Positions 1 to 6,027 of a DNA stretch of 6,074 nucleotides are shown here, one piece after another; position 1 is the stretch's first letter; each line of letters starts with the position of its first letter. The stretch covers positions 1 to 6,074 of the forward strand of contig CANRDQ010000053.1 in the NCBI GenBank assembly GCA_947629395.1, given 5' to 3'. The position numbers and the translations under genes were made by a program. Under the pieces are notes generated by a model that saw nothing but the letters and a program-made list of their open reading frames with translations, was not told where the DNA came from and did not search any database. The stretch comes from an uncultured Bacilli bacterium. Its GTDB lineage: Bacteria; Bacillota_I; Bacilli_A; RF39; UBA660.

Positions 1-374
1 GTTTTTATATCTAAGTCACGACCTTTACCACTATTTGCATAACAAGTATTACAACACATATTACATTTATTAGTAATCTCTATTAAGCCAATACAACTAT
101 GTTGATCATGATTAGGACAAAGTCCACAATCATAAGGACAACCATTTTTTATTTCAGTTTGCGTTTTACTGATAGTCCCAGCTTTATCATAAAGTCTTTT
201 ATTTTTATAATAATTTATATCATGTTCTAATAATTCTAATTGTTCACCATGTTTAGGACAATTTTTTAAAATAAAAACTTTATCATCTTTAAATATTATC
301 TTTGCAGGAATCACTTTTAGACACTCATTACAAAGACTATTAGTAAATTCATAATATACATAATCTCTATTCAT
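1..374 (-). CDS. Radical SAM protein, MJ0619/Tes (tetraether synthase)-like, N-terminal part; C-terminus beyond the window
   Basis: The first 124 codons of a gene that runs off the left edge. A zinc-ribbon-like start (C15-x2-C18, then C39-P-K-H42) is followed by a cysteine-rich linker (C79, C83, C86, C94, reading CPYDCGLCPNHDQHSC) and then the radical SAM cluster motif C104-x3-C108-x2-C111, preceded by IEITNKC and followed by YANSG. This order and wording match what I know of the MJ0619 family, which includes archaeal Tes; Tes joins lipid tails by C-C bonds to make membrane-spanning tetraethers. Bacterial members exist, mostly of unknown role. The substrate here is unknown: a lipid alkyl-chain reaction is inference by homology only. 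C107 is an additional cysteine inside the motif. The ATG is supported by GAGGAG at 385-390, 10 bases upstream. The gene has its own promoter and is separated from the next upstream gene by a terminator. I am confident of radical SAM, and fairly confident of the subfamily. Confidence 0.85.
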   Translation of the reverse strand, partial: MNRDYVYYEFTNSLCNECLKVIPAKIIFKDDKVFILKNCPKHGEQLELLEHDINYYKNKRLYDKAGTISKTQTEIKNGCPYDCGLCPNHDQHSCIGLIEITNKCNMCCNTCYANSGKGRDLDIK

Positions 375-444
375 ACACTACGCACTCCTCATTAGTATAA
401 ATATATCATTAAATTACCTTTAAGTAAATTTAAAATATATTAAT

Positions 445-474
445 ATTGTACCATTATTATAAAGAAAAGAAAAA
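445..474 (-). promoter_or_regulatory. Promoter of the radical SAM gene (extended -10)
   Basis: On the minus strand TACAAT (450-445) is preceded by TGG, giving an extended -10 of the TGn type. The -35 region 16-18 bases upstream is only T-rich (TTTTCT-like), with no good TTGACA match. It lies about 70 bases upstream of the ATG, between that gene and the preceding terminator, where a promoter is expected. Confidence 0.4.
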
Positions 475-496
475 CACCTATTTTTTCTCTTAAAAC

Positions 497-523
497 AAAA
501 AAAGTGCATTGCGCACTCTTTTA
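497..523 (-). terminator. Intrinsic terminator of the 199-aa riboswitch-controlled gene
   Basis: Inverted repeat AGTGC (503-507) / GCACT (513-517) with a 5-base loop. On the minus strand it is followed by a run of seven T (503-497), then GTTTT. It lies about 140 bases after the stop codon at 662. With flanking A/T pairs it could also work on the plus strand, but no plus-strand gene is present. It closes the riboswitch transcript and insulates the radical SAM gene. Confidence 0.75.
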
Positions 524-534
524 TTTAATTTTAT

Positions 535-571
535 AATTGTCTTTTAACAATTACAAGGTAGTTTTTACCTT
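535..571. repeat. Two tandem inverted repeats in the 3' untranslated region
   Basis: AATTGT/ACAATT (535-540 and 547-552, loop of 6) and AAGGTA/TACCTT (555-560 and 566-571, loop of 5) lie between the 199-aa gene and its terminator. The second is followed by T on the plus strand, so it could be a weak plus-strand terminator, or it may simply protect the 3' end of the minus-strand transcript. The rest of the 375-661 gap is AT-rich with nothing else recognisable apart from the listed promoter and terminator. Confidence 0.4.
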
Positions 572-661
572 TTTGATTATATTTATTTAAAGAATATAAT
601 CTTAGATTTTTAGCATTTTAATTATATAATTTCTTTTGGCAAAAAAATTAAATTTATATTT

Positions 662-1261
662 TTAACTATTTTTCTTGTAATCTTTTTGTGTTTGTTTTTC
701 TTTTACGTAAGTTGAATCAAAAGCACCTTTTTCAAGAGTGTTGTAATCATTATCTTCAGCACTATAAGTTACGATATAACCACCAGCTAAACATACAGCT
801 TCTGATCCCCATGCTGTCATAATAATTACGTTTTCATCAACTTGTGTAAGTAATCTTGAATCATATACTGGTACGCATTCAGTACCATCATTATTTGATA
901 CATAAGTTTTTACAAACTTATCTCTCTTAACTACATATTCTTCATTAGAAGTACTTGAAACATTAGTAACTACTACATCAACACCGTTTTCTCTTTCTTG
1001 TACAGTGTTTGTTTCTTCACTTAAAATATATTCTTTTCCTTCTACTTCTGTTTTTAATGTAGTTTTAACTACTTCTCCTGGAACACCGTTTCTAGCTTGA
1101 ACAGCTCCATTCTTATAAGCATAAAATTTCTTTTCTTCTGGAATATTTTTTAAATATTCTCCTATCTTATCATTTGGAATAACTTTACATTCCACTGCTA
1201 AATCTGGATATTCCTCAGGATTAGCACTTTTTAAAATAATTTCTTTCATATTCTCACTCAC
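662..1261 (-). CDS. Uncharacterised soluble protein (199 aa) under manganese riboswitch control; PGDYG-like repeats
   Basis: I cannot assign a function. The protein is hydrophilic and acidic, with no signal peptide or membrane segment, so probably cytoplasmic. Two similar beta-rich modules are visible. One is about 59-121, ending EEYVVKRDKFVKTYV. The other is about 142-186, with GSEAVCLAGGYIVTY followed by DYNTLEKGAFDSTYV. Each ends in a Phe-x2-Thr-Tyr-Val signature, and the second resembles the PGDYG-type pattern (a Gly-rich turn, Tyr-Ile/Leu-Val, then a Tyr and F-x2-TY). This family resemblance is from memory and tentative. C25, C129 and C157 are the only cysteines, and no metal-binding motif is obvious. 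The start is uncertain: GTG at 1261 or ATG at 1249 (MKEIILKSANPEEYPD). Neither is well placed for the best Shine-Dalgarno, GGAAAGGAG at 1286-1294. The gene appears monocistronic, with its own promoter, riboswitch and terminator. Regulation suggests a role in manganese excess or in a manganese-dependent process (inference). Confidence 0.8.
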   Translation of the reverse strand: MSENMKEIILKSANPEEYPDLAVECKVIPNDKIGEYLKNIPEEKKFYAYKNGAVQARNGVPGEVVKTTLKTEVEGKEYILSEETNTVQERENGVDVVVTNVSSTSNEEYVVKRDKFVKTYVSNNDGTECVPVYDSRLLTQVDENVIIMTAWGSEAVCLAGGYIVTYSAEDNDYNTLEKGAFDSTYVKEKQTQKDYKKNS

Positions 1262-1324
1262 TTTCTATTACTTTGTCTTTTCTTACTCCTTTCCTTATTT
1301 TTTTAATATGTGAAAGCCTAAAAG

Positions 1325-1365
1325 ACAAAAAAACAAGACTCCACATATCATGTGAAAGTCTTGTT
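1325..1365 (-). terminator. Riboswitch expression-platform terminator
   Basis: A long interrupted stem: AACAAGACT (1332-1340) pairs with AGTCTTGTT (1357-1365), and inside it CACAT (1342-1346) pairs with ATGTG (1350-1354) around a 3-base loop. On the minus strand the stem runs into a T tract (1333-1327). Its 5' half contains CTTTCA, the 3' strand of the riboswitch P1 helix, so P1 and this terminator exclude each other. This is the standard arrangement for a switch that permits read-through when ligand is bound. Confidence 0.85.
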
Positions 1366-1452
1366 CAATAGTTTTCATATTTCTTAGTCCGAATACTATA
1401 AGTATTGAAATGACGAACTAAAATCACGGTTGTGAGAACTACTCCCTTTCAA
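1353..1452 (-). ncRNA. yybP-ykoY manganese riboswitch aptamer
   Basis: Read on the minus strand, the parts come in family order. P1 5' strand TGAAAG (1451-1446) runs into the conserved GGGAGTAG loop. The P2 hairpin TCAC-AACC-GTGA follows. P3 is TTAGT/ACTAA, enclosing the conserved TCGTCA on one side and CGG on the other, with an inner hairpin AATAC/GTATT. A short P4 hairpin AATA/TATT comes next, then ACAAGA and the P1 3' strand CTTTCA (1358-1353). The two conserved loops that form the Mn2+ site in this class (GGGAGTAG and TCGTCA) are both intact. Members sense Mn2+ and usually turn genes on. The RNA begins a few bases after the predicted transcription start and lies about 90 bases ahead of the 199-aa gene. 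Confidence 0.92.
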
Positions 1453-1461
1453 CGAGATAAT

Positions 1462-1490
1462 ATATTACCATATTATTCTGTTTTTGTCAA
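1462..1490 (-). promoter_or_regulatory. Sigma-A-type promoter of the riboswitch transcript
   Basis: A perfect -35 TTGACA (1490-1485), a 17-base spacer ending in TGG (extended -10), and -10 TAATAT (1467-1462). The predicted start, about 1455, falls just before the P1 helix of the aptamer. This is the best promoter match in the window and implies strong basal initiation, with control left to the riboswitch. Confidence 0.88.
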
Positions 1491-1498
1491 GACATTTT

Positions 1499-1517
1499 TA
1501 ACAAAAGCGCTACACTT
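1499..1517 (-). terminator. Weak terminator at the end of the glycosylation operon
   Basis: On the minus strand AAGTG (1517-1513), loop TAG, CGCTT (1509-1505) gives a short stem with one G-U pair, followed by TTGTT. It overlaps the stop codon of the Nudix gene. The stem is short and the T run is broken, so termination is probably partial and read-through into the riboswitch unit is possible. Confidence 0.25.
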
Positions 1518-2010
1518 AATCTTCTTTCCAACTTAAAAATTTCTTAAAAATATTAAAGTGATCATCACGAAATTCACCCTGTTTATGTAAATTAATTATC
1601 TCTTCTTTAGAGACTATCTTAATATCATCAACCTCTGATTCCTGTCTTTGTAAATCTTTTAATTCTATATCTTTCTTTAAATAATATAAATCAAAAAACT
1701 TATTTCCCTTAACATAAGAATTAAATAATAATGGCTCTTCATTATCAATATTAAGACCTATTTCTTCTCTAACCTCACTTTTTATCCCATCAGCACTACT
1801 TTCTCCGCTTTTAGGATGACCTGCTGTGAAAGCCCACTTTCCACCTTTTCTAATAGTTCTTTTTTGAATAATAAAATTTCCTTCCATATCTTCTAAAACT
1901 ATGGCTACTATAATATAAAAATAACCATCAGGTATTATATCCCCTTTAAAAAATGTTTTACCAACTAATTCTTTAGAAGCATTATATAAATCTCTTTCTT
2001 CTCTGTTCAT
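1516..2010 (-). CDS. Nudix hydrolase
   Basis: A 164-aa protein of the size of a single Nudix domain. The Nudix box spans residues 64-86: GHPKSGE (64-70), seven residues, then SEVREEIGL (78-86). The metal-binding glutamates E79, E82 and E83 are present. The usual Arg that opens the REUxEE core is Ser78, a departure from consensus. A beta strand (FYIIVAIVLED, 31-41) and QKRTIRKGGKWAFTAG (49-64) precede it, as in Nudix proteins that hydrolyse nucleoside diphosphates linked to another group. The N-terminal LYN...LVGKTF...IIPDGYF resembles the YfcD/isopentenyl-isomerase-like Nudix group, so its substrate cannot be named. ATG at 2010 has AAAGGA at 2021-2026. It is the last gene of the operon, 28 bp after the ligase-like gene. 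It might act on nucleotide-sugars or damaged nucleotides, but context alone does not decide this. Confidence 0.9.
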   Translation of the reverse strand: MNREERDLYNASKELVGKTFFKGDIIPDGYFYIIVAIVLEDMEGNFIIQKRTIRKGGKWAFTAGHPKSGESSADGIKSEVREEIGLNIDNEEPLLFNSYVKGNKFFDLYYLKKDIELKDLQRQESEVDDIKIVSKEEIINLHKQGEFRDDHFNIFKKFLSWKED

Positions 2011-2038
2011 AAATAATTATTCCTTTCATAATACCTAA

Positions 2039-3196
2039 CTACTTCTTCTGAGTCTCTCTTACAGGAAAAAATATTAATATTCCAAAATATATAGATACAG
2101 CTGGTGAAAATAGAACATGACCTGAAGTACAGCTAATTAATAGTAATAAAACAATTCCTACTATACTCCATATATTTTTTCGTACCATCTTAATTAAATA
2201 ACCTATCATTAATATAAATATTCCTAAACCAAAAAAACCAAATCTAAACAGAAGATCAAAACAATCTATTTCTATTAATTTAAGAGGATTAAAATAACCT
2301 ATACCCAATATTTTAGAAAATATATTTTCATTTATAAAATGTTTAAAATTAAGTTCTAGAAAAGTTAATCTATTATTAAAAATAATACGATTTATACCAT
2401 TAGGGGTCAAGAAATTACTAACTTTAAAAAATTCTGCTTGTACTAACATATTTTGATAAGCATTAGTTTTCGTAAATAAATAAGCTACTAAACTAAATAC
2501 AACTATTAAACCACCAGCAAATAAACATTTCTTTTTTATATTCCACTTTTTTATATAAGGTAAAATCTTATTTAAGATAAAACCAAAAAGTAAAATTACC
2601 ATTCCCCCAAATAAAACTTTAGTACCTGCTAGATAAGTAACAATCGCAAGTAAAATTGTAAATAAAATCACTATTAAATAATTTTTTTGATAATAGTGTA
2701 ATACAAAATAATAAAGTATTACCATTATCGCACTTAATTCATTTATAGATTGAAAAACTCCTCTAAAACCTGTTTTACCATCAGTTGCTAAATAAGCACT
2801 ATAACCAAAATCAAAAATATACGAACATAGATAAATTCCTATATATTCAATTAAAACTATCCCTAAATACTTACCTATATCATCTATTTTATTAATAGAG
2901 AAGAACAGAATAATAAAGAACAAATAATAAAATTTAAAAATAGAGTTACACACCGAAAATAGTGGAAATGTTAAAATATAATAATGATATACTAAAAATA
3001 CTAACATACTTAATCCTAATAACACAGTTATTTTTCTTGTTTTAGAATTTTTCAACAAATAGACTCCACAATACAGTAAAAATATTCCTCTTACAATAAT
3101 ATGTAAATATAGATGAGGAAGTACTGTAGCGAGTACATCTAACCAAGGATGTAAAATCAGAAATAAAAGAACTATTTTTTCATTATTTATTTTCAT
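2039..3196 (-). CDS. O-antigen ligase/polymerase-like membrane protein
   Basis: A 385-aa polytopic protein with about ten or more hydrophobic segments, in the size range of O-antigen ligase (Wzy_C-type) and related teichuronic acid or capsule proteins. Typical signs are GFRGVFQSINELS (143-155) before a membrane helix, a larger extracytoplasmic loop at about 241-295 containing R270 and R276 (NRLTFLELNF), then FSKILGIGYFNP and EIDCFDLLFRFGFFGLG (309-325), and a late SGHVLFSPAVSIYFGIL (358-374). Family members move or join lipid-linked glycans on the outer face of the membrane; whether this one polymerises or ligates cannot be told from sequence. The ATG lies inside the last codons of the upstream membrane gene (14-bp overlap), with GAGGT at 3202-3206 5-6 bases upstream, implying translational coupling. 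Only the family-level call is secure. Confidence 0.8.
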   Translation of the reverse strand: MKINNEKIVLLFLILHPWLDVLATVLPHLYLHIIVRGIFLLYCGVYLLKNSKTRKITVLLGLSMLVFLVYHYYILTFPLFSVCNSIFKFYYLFFIILFFSINKIDDIGKYLGIVLIEYIGIYLCSYIFDFGYSAYLATDGKTGFRGVFQSINELSAIMVILYYFVLHYYQKNYLIVILFTILLAIVTYLAGTKVLFGGMVILLFGFILNKILPYIKKWNIKKKCLFAGGLIVVFSLVAYLFTKTNAYQNMLVQAEFFKVSNFLTPNGINRIIFNNRLTFLELNFKHFINENIFSKILGIGYFNPLKLIEIDCFDLLFRFGFFGLGIFILMIGYLIKMVRKNIWSIVGIVLLLLISCTSGHVLFSPAVSIYFGILIFFPVRETQKK

Positions 3197-4877
3197 TTGT
3201 TACCTCATATTCCAAATATTTATAATAAGTTACTTTCGGATTAGTTGGTGTCTTAAATTTATAATTAATATCATAATCTTTTAAATTATAAACTATTCCT
3301 GTAACTGGTAATCTATTAAATTTTATATTAATATCTTTACCTTTTAATTTATTTAAATCTTTCTCTATTTTTATACTTTCTTGAACGTTATAATATAAAT
3401 TACCACCAAAGATAATACCTGAATTAATACCTACTAGAATAGTAAATAAAATAGGAATCCACTCTTTTTTAGCTTCTTTAAGTAAAATATAAAGAGCACT
3501 TAATAACACTAAATAAGTTGTAGGATTATATCTAGCCCACCAACTTTCACTAATTATTAAAATTATCAAAGCAGTTAAACCTAATAATAAAATAGTAATA
3601 ACTTTCATTTCTTTATTTTTAGTCTTTATTAAATAAAAAATCAATATAATAATAGATAAACAGAATAACCCACTAAATAAAACTCCATAACCACTTAATC
3701 TAGTATCAACACCCATAGATTCTTTTAATTCAGTTTTCGATACTGTAAATGGTATCTTTAATTCATATTCTTTTTCATGTTGTAAATTATTTGTTTTCGC
3801 AAATGTTGCGATGAAGAACTTTTCCATAGTATTCTTCTTTAAGAAATCTTTTGGCTGTTGAGCAGTAATAATATCTTCACTATCCTCTCCATATACAGGA
3901 TAAAAACTATTACCATGATCAATATAATTTTTTATATAAGTTGGATACCCAATAATACCAAAACTAATTATAAAAACAACTATATAGTAAATAACTAATT
4001 TCTTAAAAGTAGGTAAAAACTTTTTCTCTTTATATTTATAAAATAATATTAATAACATAAAAGCACAAGTAAATACCATAGCGTAACCCATAATATTAAA
4101 CTTTATATTTGTAATTATTGGAAAAACTAAAAACAAACTTCCATATTTTTCAACCAAAGTACTTTTATCTTTTTTATCACATATTTTTATCAGTATAAGT
4201 ACTAACAAAAAGAACAAAGACGCTCCTAATTGATCGTTATAAAAAGTAAACATTTGATTACAGCTAATAGGATTAAAGGTTACAGCTAAACTTAACAAAA
4301 TAGCTTTCCACCCTATTTTTTGATAGAAATAAACAAACACAAAAGCAAATAATATATACATTAAAATAACATTAATAGCTTTACCAGATTCTATATGATC
4401 TGTTAATTTATATACACTAGCTTCTAATATCCAGTTTGCTTTCGCATAATGATCTTTCCAAATGTCATAATCATGCATCTTTTTAGAATTATTTTTAAAT
4501 TCTTTTTCCACAAAATCATGACTTTCTTCATAAACAGGATTCCAACCTAAATAAAAATTTCCTATCGCATCTTTATGATAAGTATTACCATCACTAGAAC
4601 GATCATAAATAAAAGTCATTAGTAATACTGATGTAAAGATAACTATTAATCCTACTAGAATACTATACAGTACTGTTTTAGAAGAAATTTTTAAATATTT
4701 TTTTATAATGTATAATAAACAACCACTAATTACTATACTTCCTAAAAAATGAAACTTAGATAGAGAAATATGTACATAATAAAGACAAGATGATATAAAT
4801 AAAGTAACACTTAATACTAATAATAGAAAAAAGGCTGAATACTTTAAAATATCCATCTTTTTAATAGATTTATTCAT
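3183..4877 (-). CDS. GT-C-like polytopic membrane glycosyltransferase (putative)
   Basis: A 564-aa protein with roughly ten to twelve hydrophobic segments and a hydrophilic C-terminal tail (about 498-564). After the third segment comes an extracytoplasmic loop with acidic residues, YDRSSDGNTYHKDAI (91-105) and GWNPVYE (111-117), then HYAKANWILEASVYKLT (143-159). First-loop acidic residues next to a membrane helix are the hallmark of GT-C enzymes; D92 and D96 are the candidate catalytic or metal residues. Further family-like pieces are DHGNSFYPVYG (320-330) and ESWWARYNP (444-452). I recall similar proteins annotated only as hypothetical, so GT-C is inferred from architecture. Such enzymes take sugar from a polyprenyl phosphate and add it to an extracytoplasmic acceptor. 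The preceding gene is the kind that makes that donor. A perfect AGGAGG sits 6 bases before the ATG. Confidence 0.72.
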   Translation of the reverse strand: MNKSIKKMDILKYSAFFLLLVLSVTLFISSCLYYVHISLSKFHFLGSIVISGCLLYIIKKYLKISSKTVLYSILVGLIVIFTSVLLMTFIYDRSSDGNTYHKDAIGNFYLGWNPVYEESHDFVEKEFKNNSKKMHDYDIWKDHYAKANWILEASVYKLTDHIESGKAINVILMYILFAFVFVYFYQKIGWKAILLSLAVTFNPISCNQMFTFYNDQLGASLFFLLVLILIKICDKKDKSTLVEKYGSLFLVFPIITNIKFNIMGYAMVFTCAFMLLILFYKYKEKKFLPTFKKLVIYYIVVFIISFGIIGYPTYIKNYIDHGNSFYPVYGEDSEDIITAQQPKDFLKKNTMEKFFIATFAKTNNLQHEKEYELKIPFTVSKTELKESMGVDTRLSGYGVLFSGLFCLSIIILIFYLIKTKNKEMKVITILLLGLTALIILIISESWWARYNPTTYLVLLSALYILLKEAKKEWIPILFTILVGINSGIIFGGNLYYNVQESIKIEKDLNKLKGKDINIKFNRLPVTGIVYNLKDYDINYKFKTPTNPKVTYYKYLEYEVTNENK

Positions 4878-4883
4878 ACATTA

Positions 4884-4889
4884 CCTCCT
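4884..4889 (-). promoter_or_regulatory. Consensus Shine-Dalgarno overlapping the upstream stop codon
   Basis: AGGAGG on the minus strand, 6 bases before the ATG of the 564-aa gene. It shares bases with the TAG stop of the glycosyltransferase gene at 4888-4890. Ribosomes finishing the first gene therefore sit on the initiation site of the second, which supports coupled translation. Confidence 0.8.
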
Positions 4890-5817
4890 ATTTACTTTTT
4901 TCTTTAACAATATAAATTGGTCTTTTTTTCGTTTCTAAATATGTTTTAGACAAATACGCTCCTATAATTCCTGTACAAAAAAGTTGAATTCCACTAACCA
5001 TAAAAATTATACAAACTAAAGATGGCCATCCACCTACTGGATCTCCAAAACATAAAGTTTTAACTATAATTATAATGATAGAAATAAAAGATATTAAACA
5101 GAATAAAATCCCTATAAATACAGATATCCAAAGAGGCGCAATTGAAAAAGCAATAATACCGTCCATAGCATAAAGTAATAACTTCCAAAAATTCCATTTT
5201 GTTTCTCCTGCAACTCTTTCCACATTCTCATATTCAAGCCACTTAGTTTTATAACCAACGAAACTAAAAAGTCCTTTTGAATAACGATTATATTCTTTCA
5301 TTTCTAATATAGAATTAACCATTTGTCTAGTCATTAAACGATAGTCTCTAGCCCCATCTACCATTTCTGTTTTACTTATTTTATTGATTAATTTATAAAA
5401 ACATCTCGCAAAAAAACTACGAATAGGTGGTTCTCCTTTTCTAGTAACTCTTCTTGTCCCTACTGAATCATAACCTTCATTGGTAATGATATCATACATT
5501 TCAGGAAGTAAAGCTGGTGGATCTTGTAAATCAGCATCCATTAAAGTAACATAATCTCCTGTGGAAGCTTCAAGTCCCGCATAAATAGCTGCTTCTTTTC
5601 CAAAATTTCTAGAAAAAGATATGTATTTAACTCTCTTATCTTTTTTTACTAAATCTTTACTAACTTCTAATGTTTTATCTTTACTACCATCATCTACTAA
5701 AATAATTTCAAAGTTTATTTTATTCATTTGTTTCATAACTTTACTTATCTCATCATAAAAAAATGGTAAAGATTTTTCCTCATTATAACAAGGTACAACA
5801 ATTGATATTTTTTTCAT
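4888..5817 (-). CDS. Family 2 glycosyltransferase, DPM1/GtrB/CsbB-like polyprenyl-phosphate sugar transferase
   Basis: A 309-aa protein, the usual length for this group. It has an N-terminal GT-A domain: SIVVPCYNEE (5-14), ILVDDGS (39-45) binding the nucleotide, FSRNFGKEAAI (68-78), and the metal-binding DAD at 94-96 in DADLQDPP. The acceptor-side motifs GARDYRLMTR (155-164) and RVAGETKWNF (201-210) follow. Two membrane helices lie at about 226-254 and 262-291, and the tail is basic. Known members (GtrB, CsbB, DPM synthase) transfer a hexose from UDP- or GDP-sugar to a polyprenyl phosphate at the inner membrane face; the sugar here is not predictable. It is the first gene of the operon, with AGGAG (5827-5831) 9 bases before the ATG and a promoter just upstream. 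No GtrA-type flippase is in the window. A gene symbol is not assigned because several paralogous groups look alike. Confidence 0.93.
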   Translation of the reverse strand: MKKISIVVPCYNEEKSLPFFYDEISKVMKQMNKINFEIILVDDGSKDKTLEVSKDLVKKDKRVKYISFSRNFGKEAAIYAGLEASTGDYVTLMDADLQDPPALLPEMYDIITNEGYDSVGTRRVTRKGEPPIRSFFARCFYKLINKISKTEMVDGARDYRLMTRQMVNSILEMKEYNRYSKGLFSFVGYKTKWLEYENVERVAGETKWNFWKLLLYAMDGIIAFSIAPLWISVFIGILFCLISFISIIIIIVKTLCFGDPVGGWPSLVCIIFMVSGIQLFCTGIIGAYLSKTYLETKKRPIYIVKEKSK

Positions 5818-5840
5818 ATTTATCTACTCCTACATATACA

Positions 5841-5869
5841 ATTATACCTAATTTTAAAAAAATTGTATA
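5841..5869 (-). promoter_or_regulatory. Promoter of the glycosylation operon
   Basis: A perfect -10 TATAAT (5846-5841) and a weaker -35 TATACA (5869-5864), 17 bases apart, lie between the terminator-like hairpin at 5907-5925 and the first gene of the operon. The start would give a leader of about 17 bases containing the AGGAG site. Confidence 0.65.
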
Positions 5870-5900
5870 TAAGTCCTTACTAATTATAATCAAATTTAGT

Positions 5901-5930
5901 AAAAATCCACCCTTAAAAAGGGTGGTTTTT
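5901..5930 (-). terminator. Strong bidirectional-looking hairpin terminator
   Basis: CCACCCTT (5907-5914) pairs with AAGGGTGG (5918-5925) around a 3-base loop. On the minus strand the stem is followed by A then TTTTT; on the plus strand it is followed directly by TTTTT. In the minus direction it closes whatever transcript carries the truncated gene at 6008-6074. It may also be the terminal hairpin of the structured region described next. Confidence 0.7.
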
Positions 5931-5935
5931 CTCTG

Positions 5936-6027
5936 AAGCCTATAAGGCTTGACACTGGCAGCTACCATTTGGTAGCTTTTTTAGTCTGCCAATTGCCCTT
6001 GTCACCCTTACTTACCCGTAAACGGGT
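5936..6027 (-). ncRNA. Candidate structured RNA (nested hairpins) after the right-edge gene
   Basis: On the minus strand three helices nest with a continuous 3' side: TGACA/TGTCA (6004-6000 with 5954-5950), TGGC/GCCA (5991-5988 with 5959-5956) and AGCTACC/GGTAGCT (5977-5971 with 5966-5960). A hairpin AAGCC/GGCTT (5950-5946 with 5940-5936) follows. An extra short hairpin ACCCG/CGGGT (6027-6014) falls inside the last codons of the upstream gene. Structure that starts within a gene's 3' end and finishes with a strong hairpin is what the omega-RNA and right end of an IS200/IS605 tnpB look like, but it could equally be a 3' untranslated region with several terminators. The hairpins are seen; the identity is a guess. 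Confidence 0.35.

Noticed and set aside
1490..1516. Treating the Nudix gene and the 199-aa gene as one operon
   Set aside because: A near-perfect promoter and a riboswitch lie between them, so the second is its own unit. At most there is some read-through past the weak terminator at 1499-1517.
5783..5968. A 61-codon minus-strand open frame
   Set aside because: It starts inside the hairpin cluster, runs through a terminator, the operon promoter and the start of the glycosyltransferase gene in another frame, and has no ribosome binding site. It is a chance frame.
5960..5982. A plus-strand terminator (AGCTACC/GGTAGCT then six T)
   Set aside because: It has ideal terminator form on the plus strand, but no plus-strand gene precedes it. 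It fits better as one helix of the minus-strand structured region.
5999..6012. T-box-like AGGGTG on the minus strand
   Set aside because: It reads AAGGGTGAC rather than the T-box AGGGTGGAACC, there is no specifier stem, and no tRNA synthetase or amino-acid gene follows.
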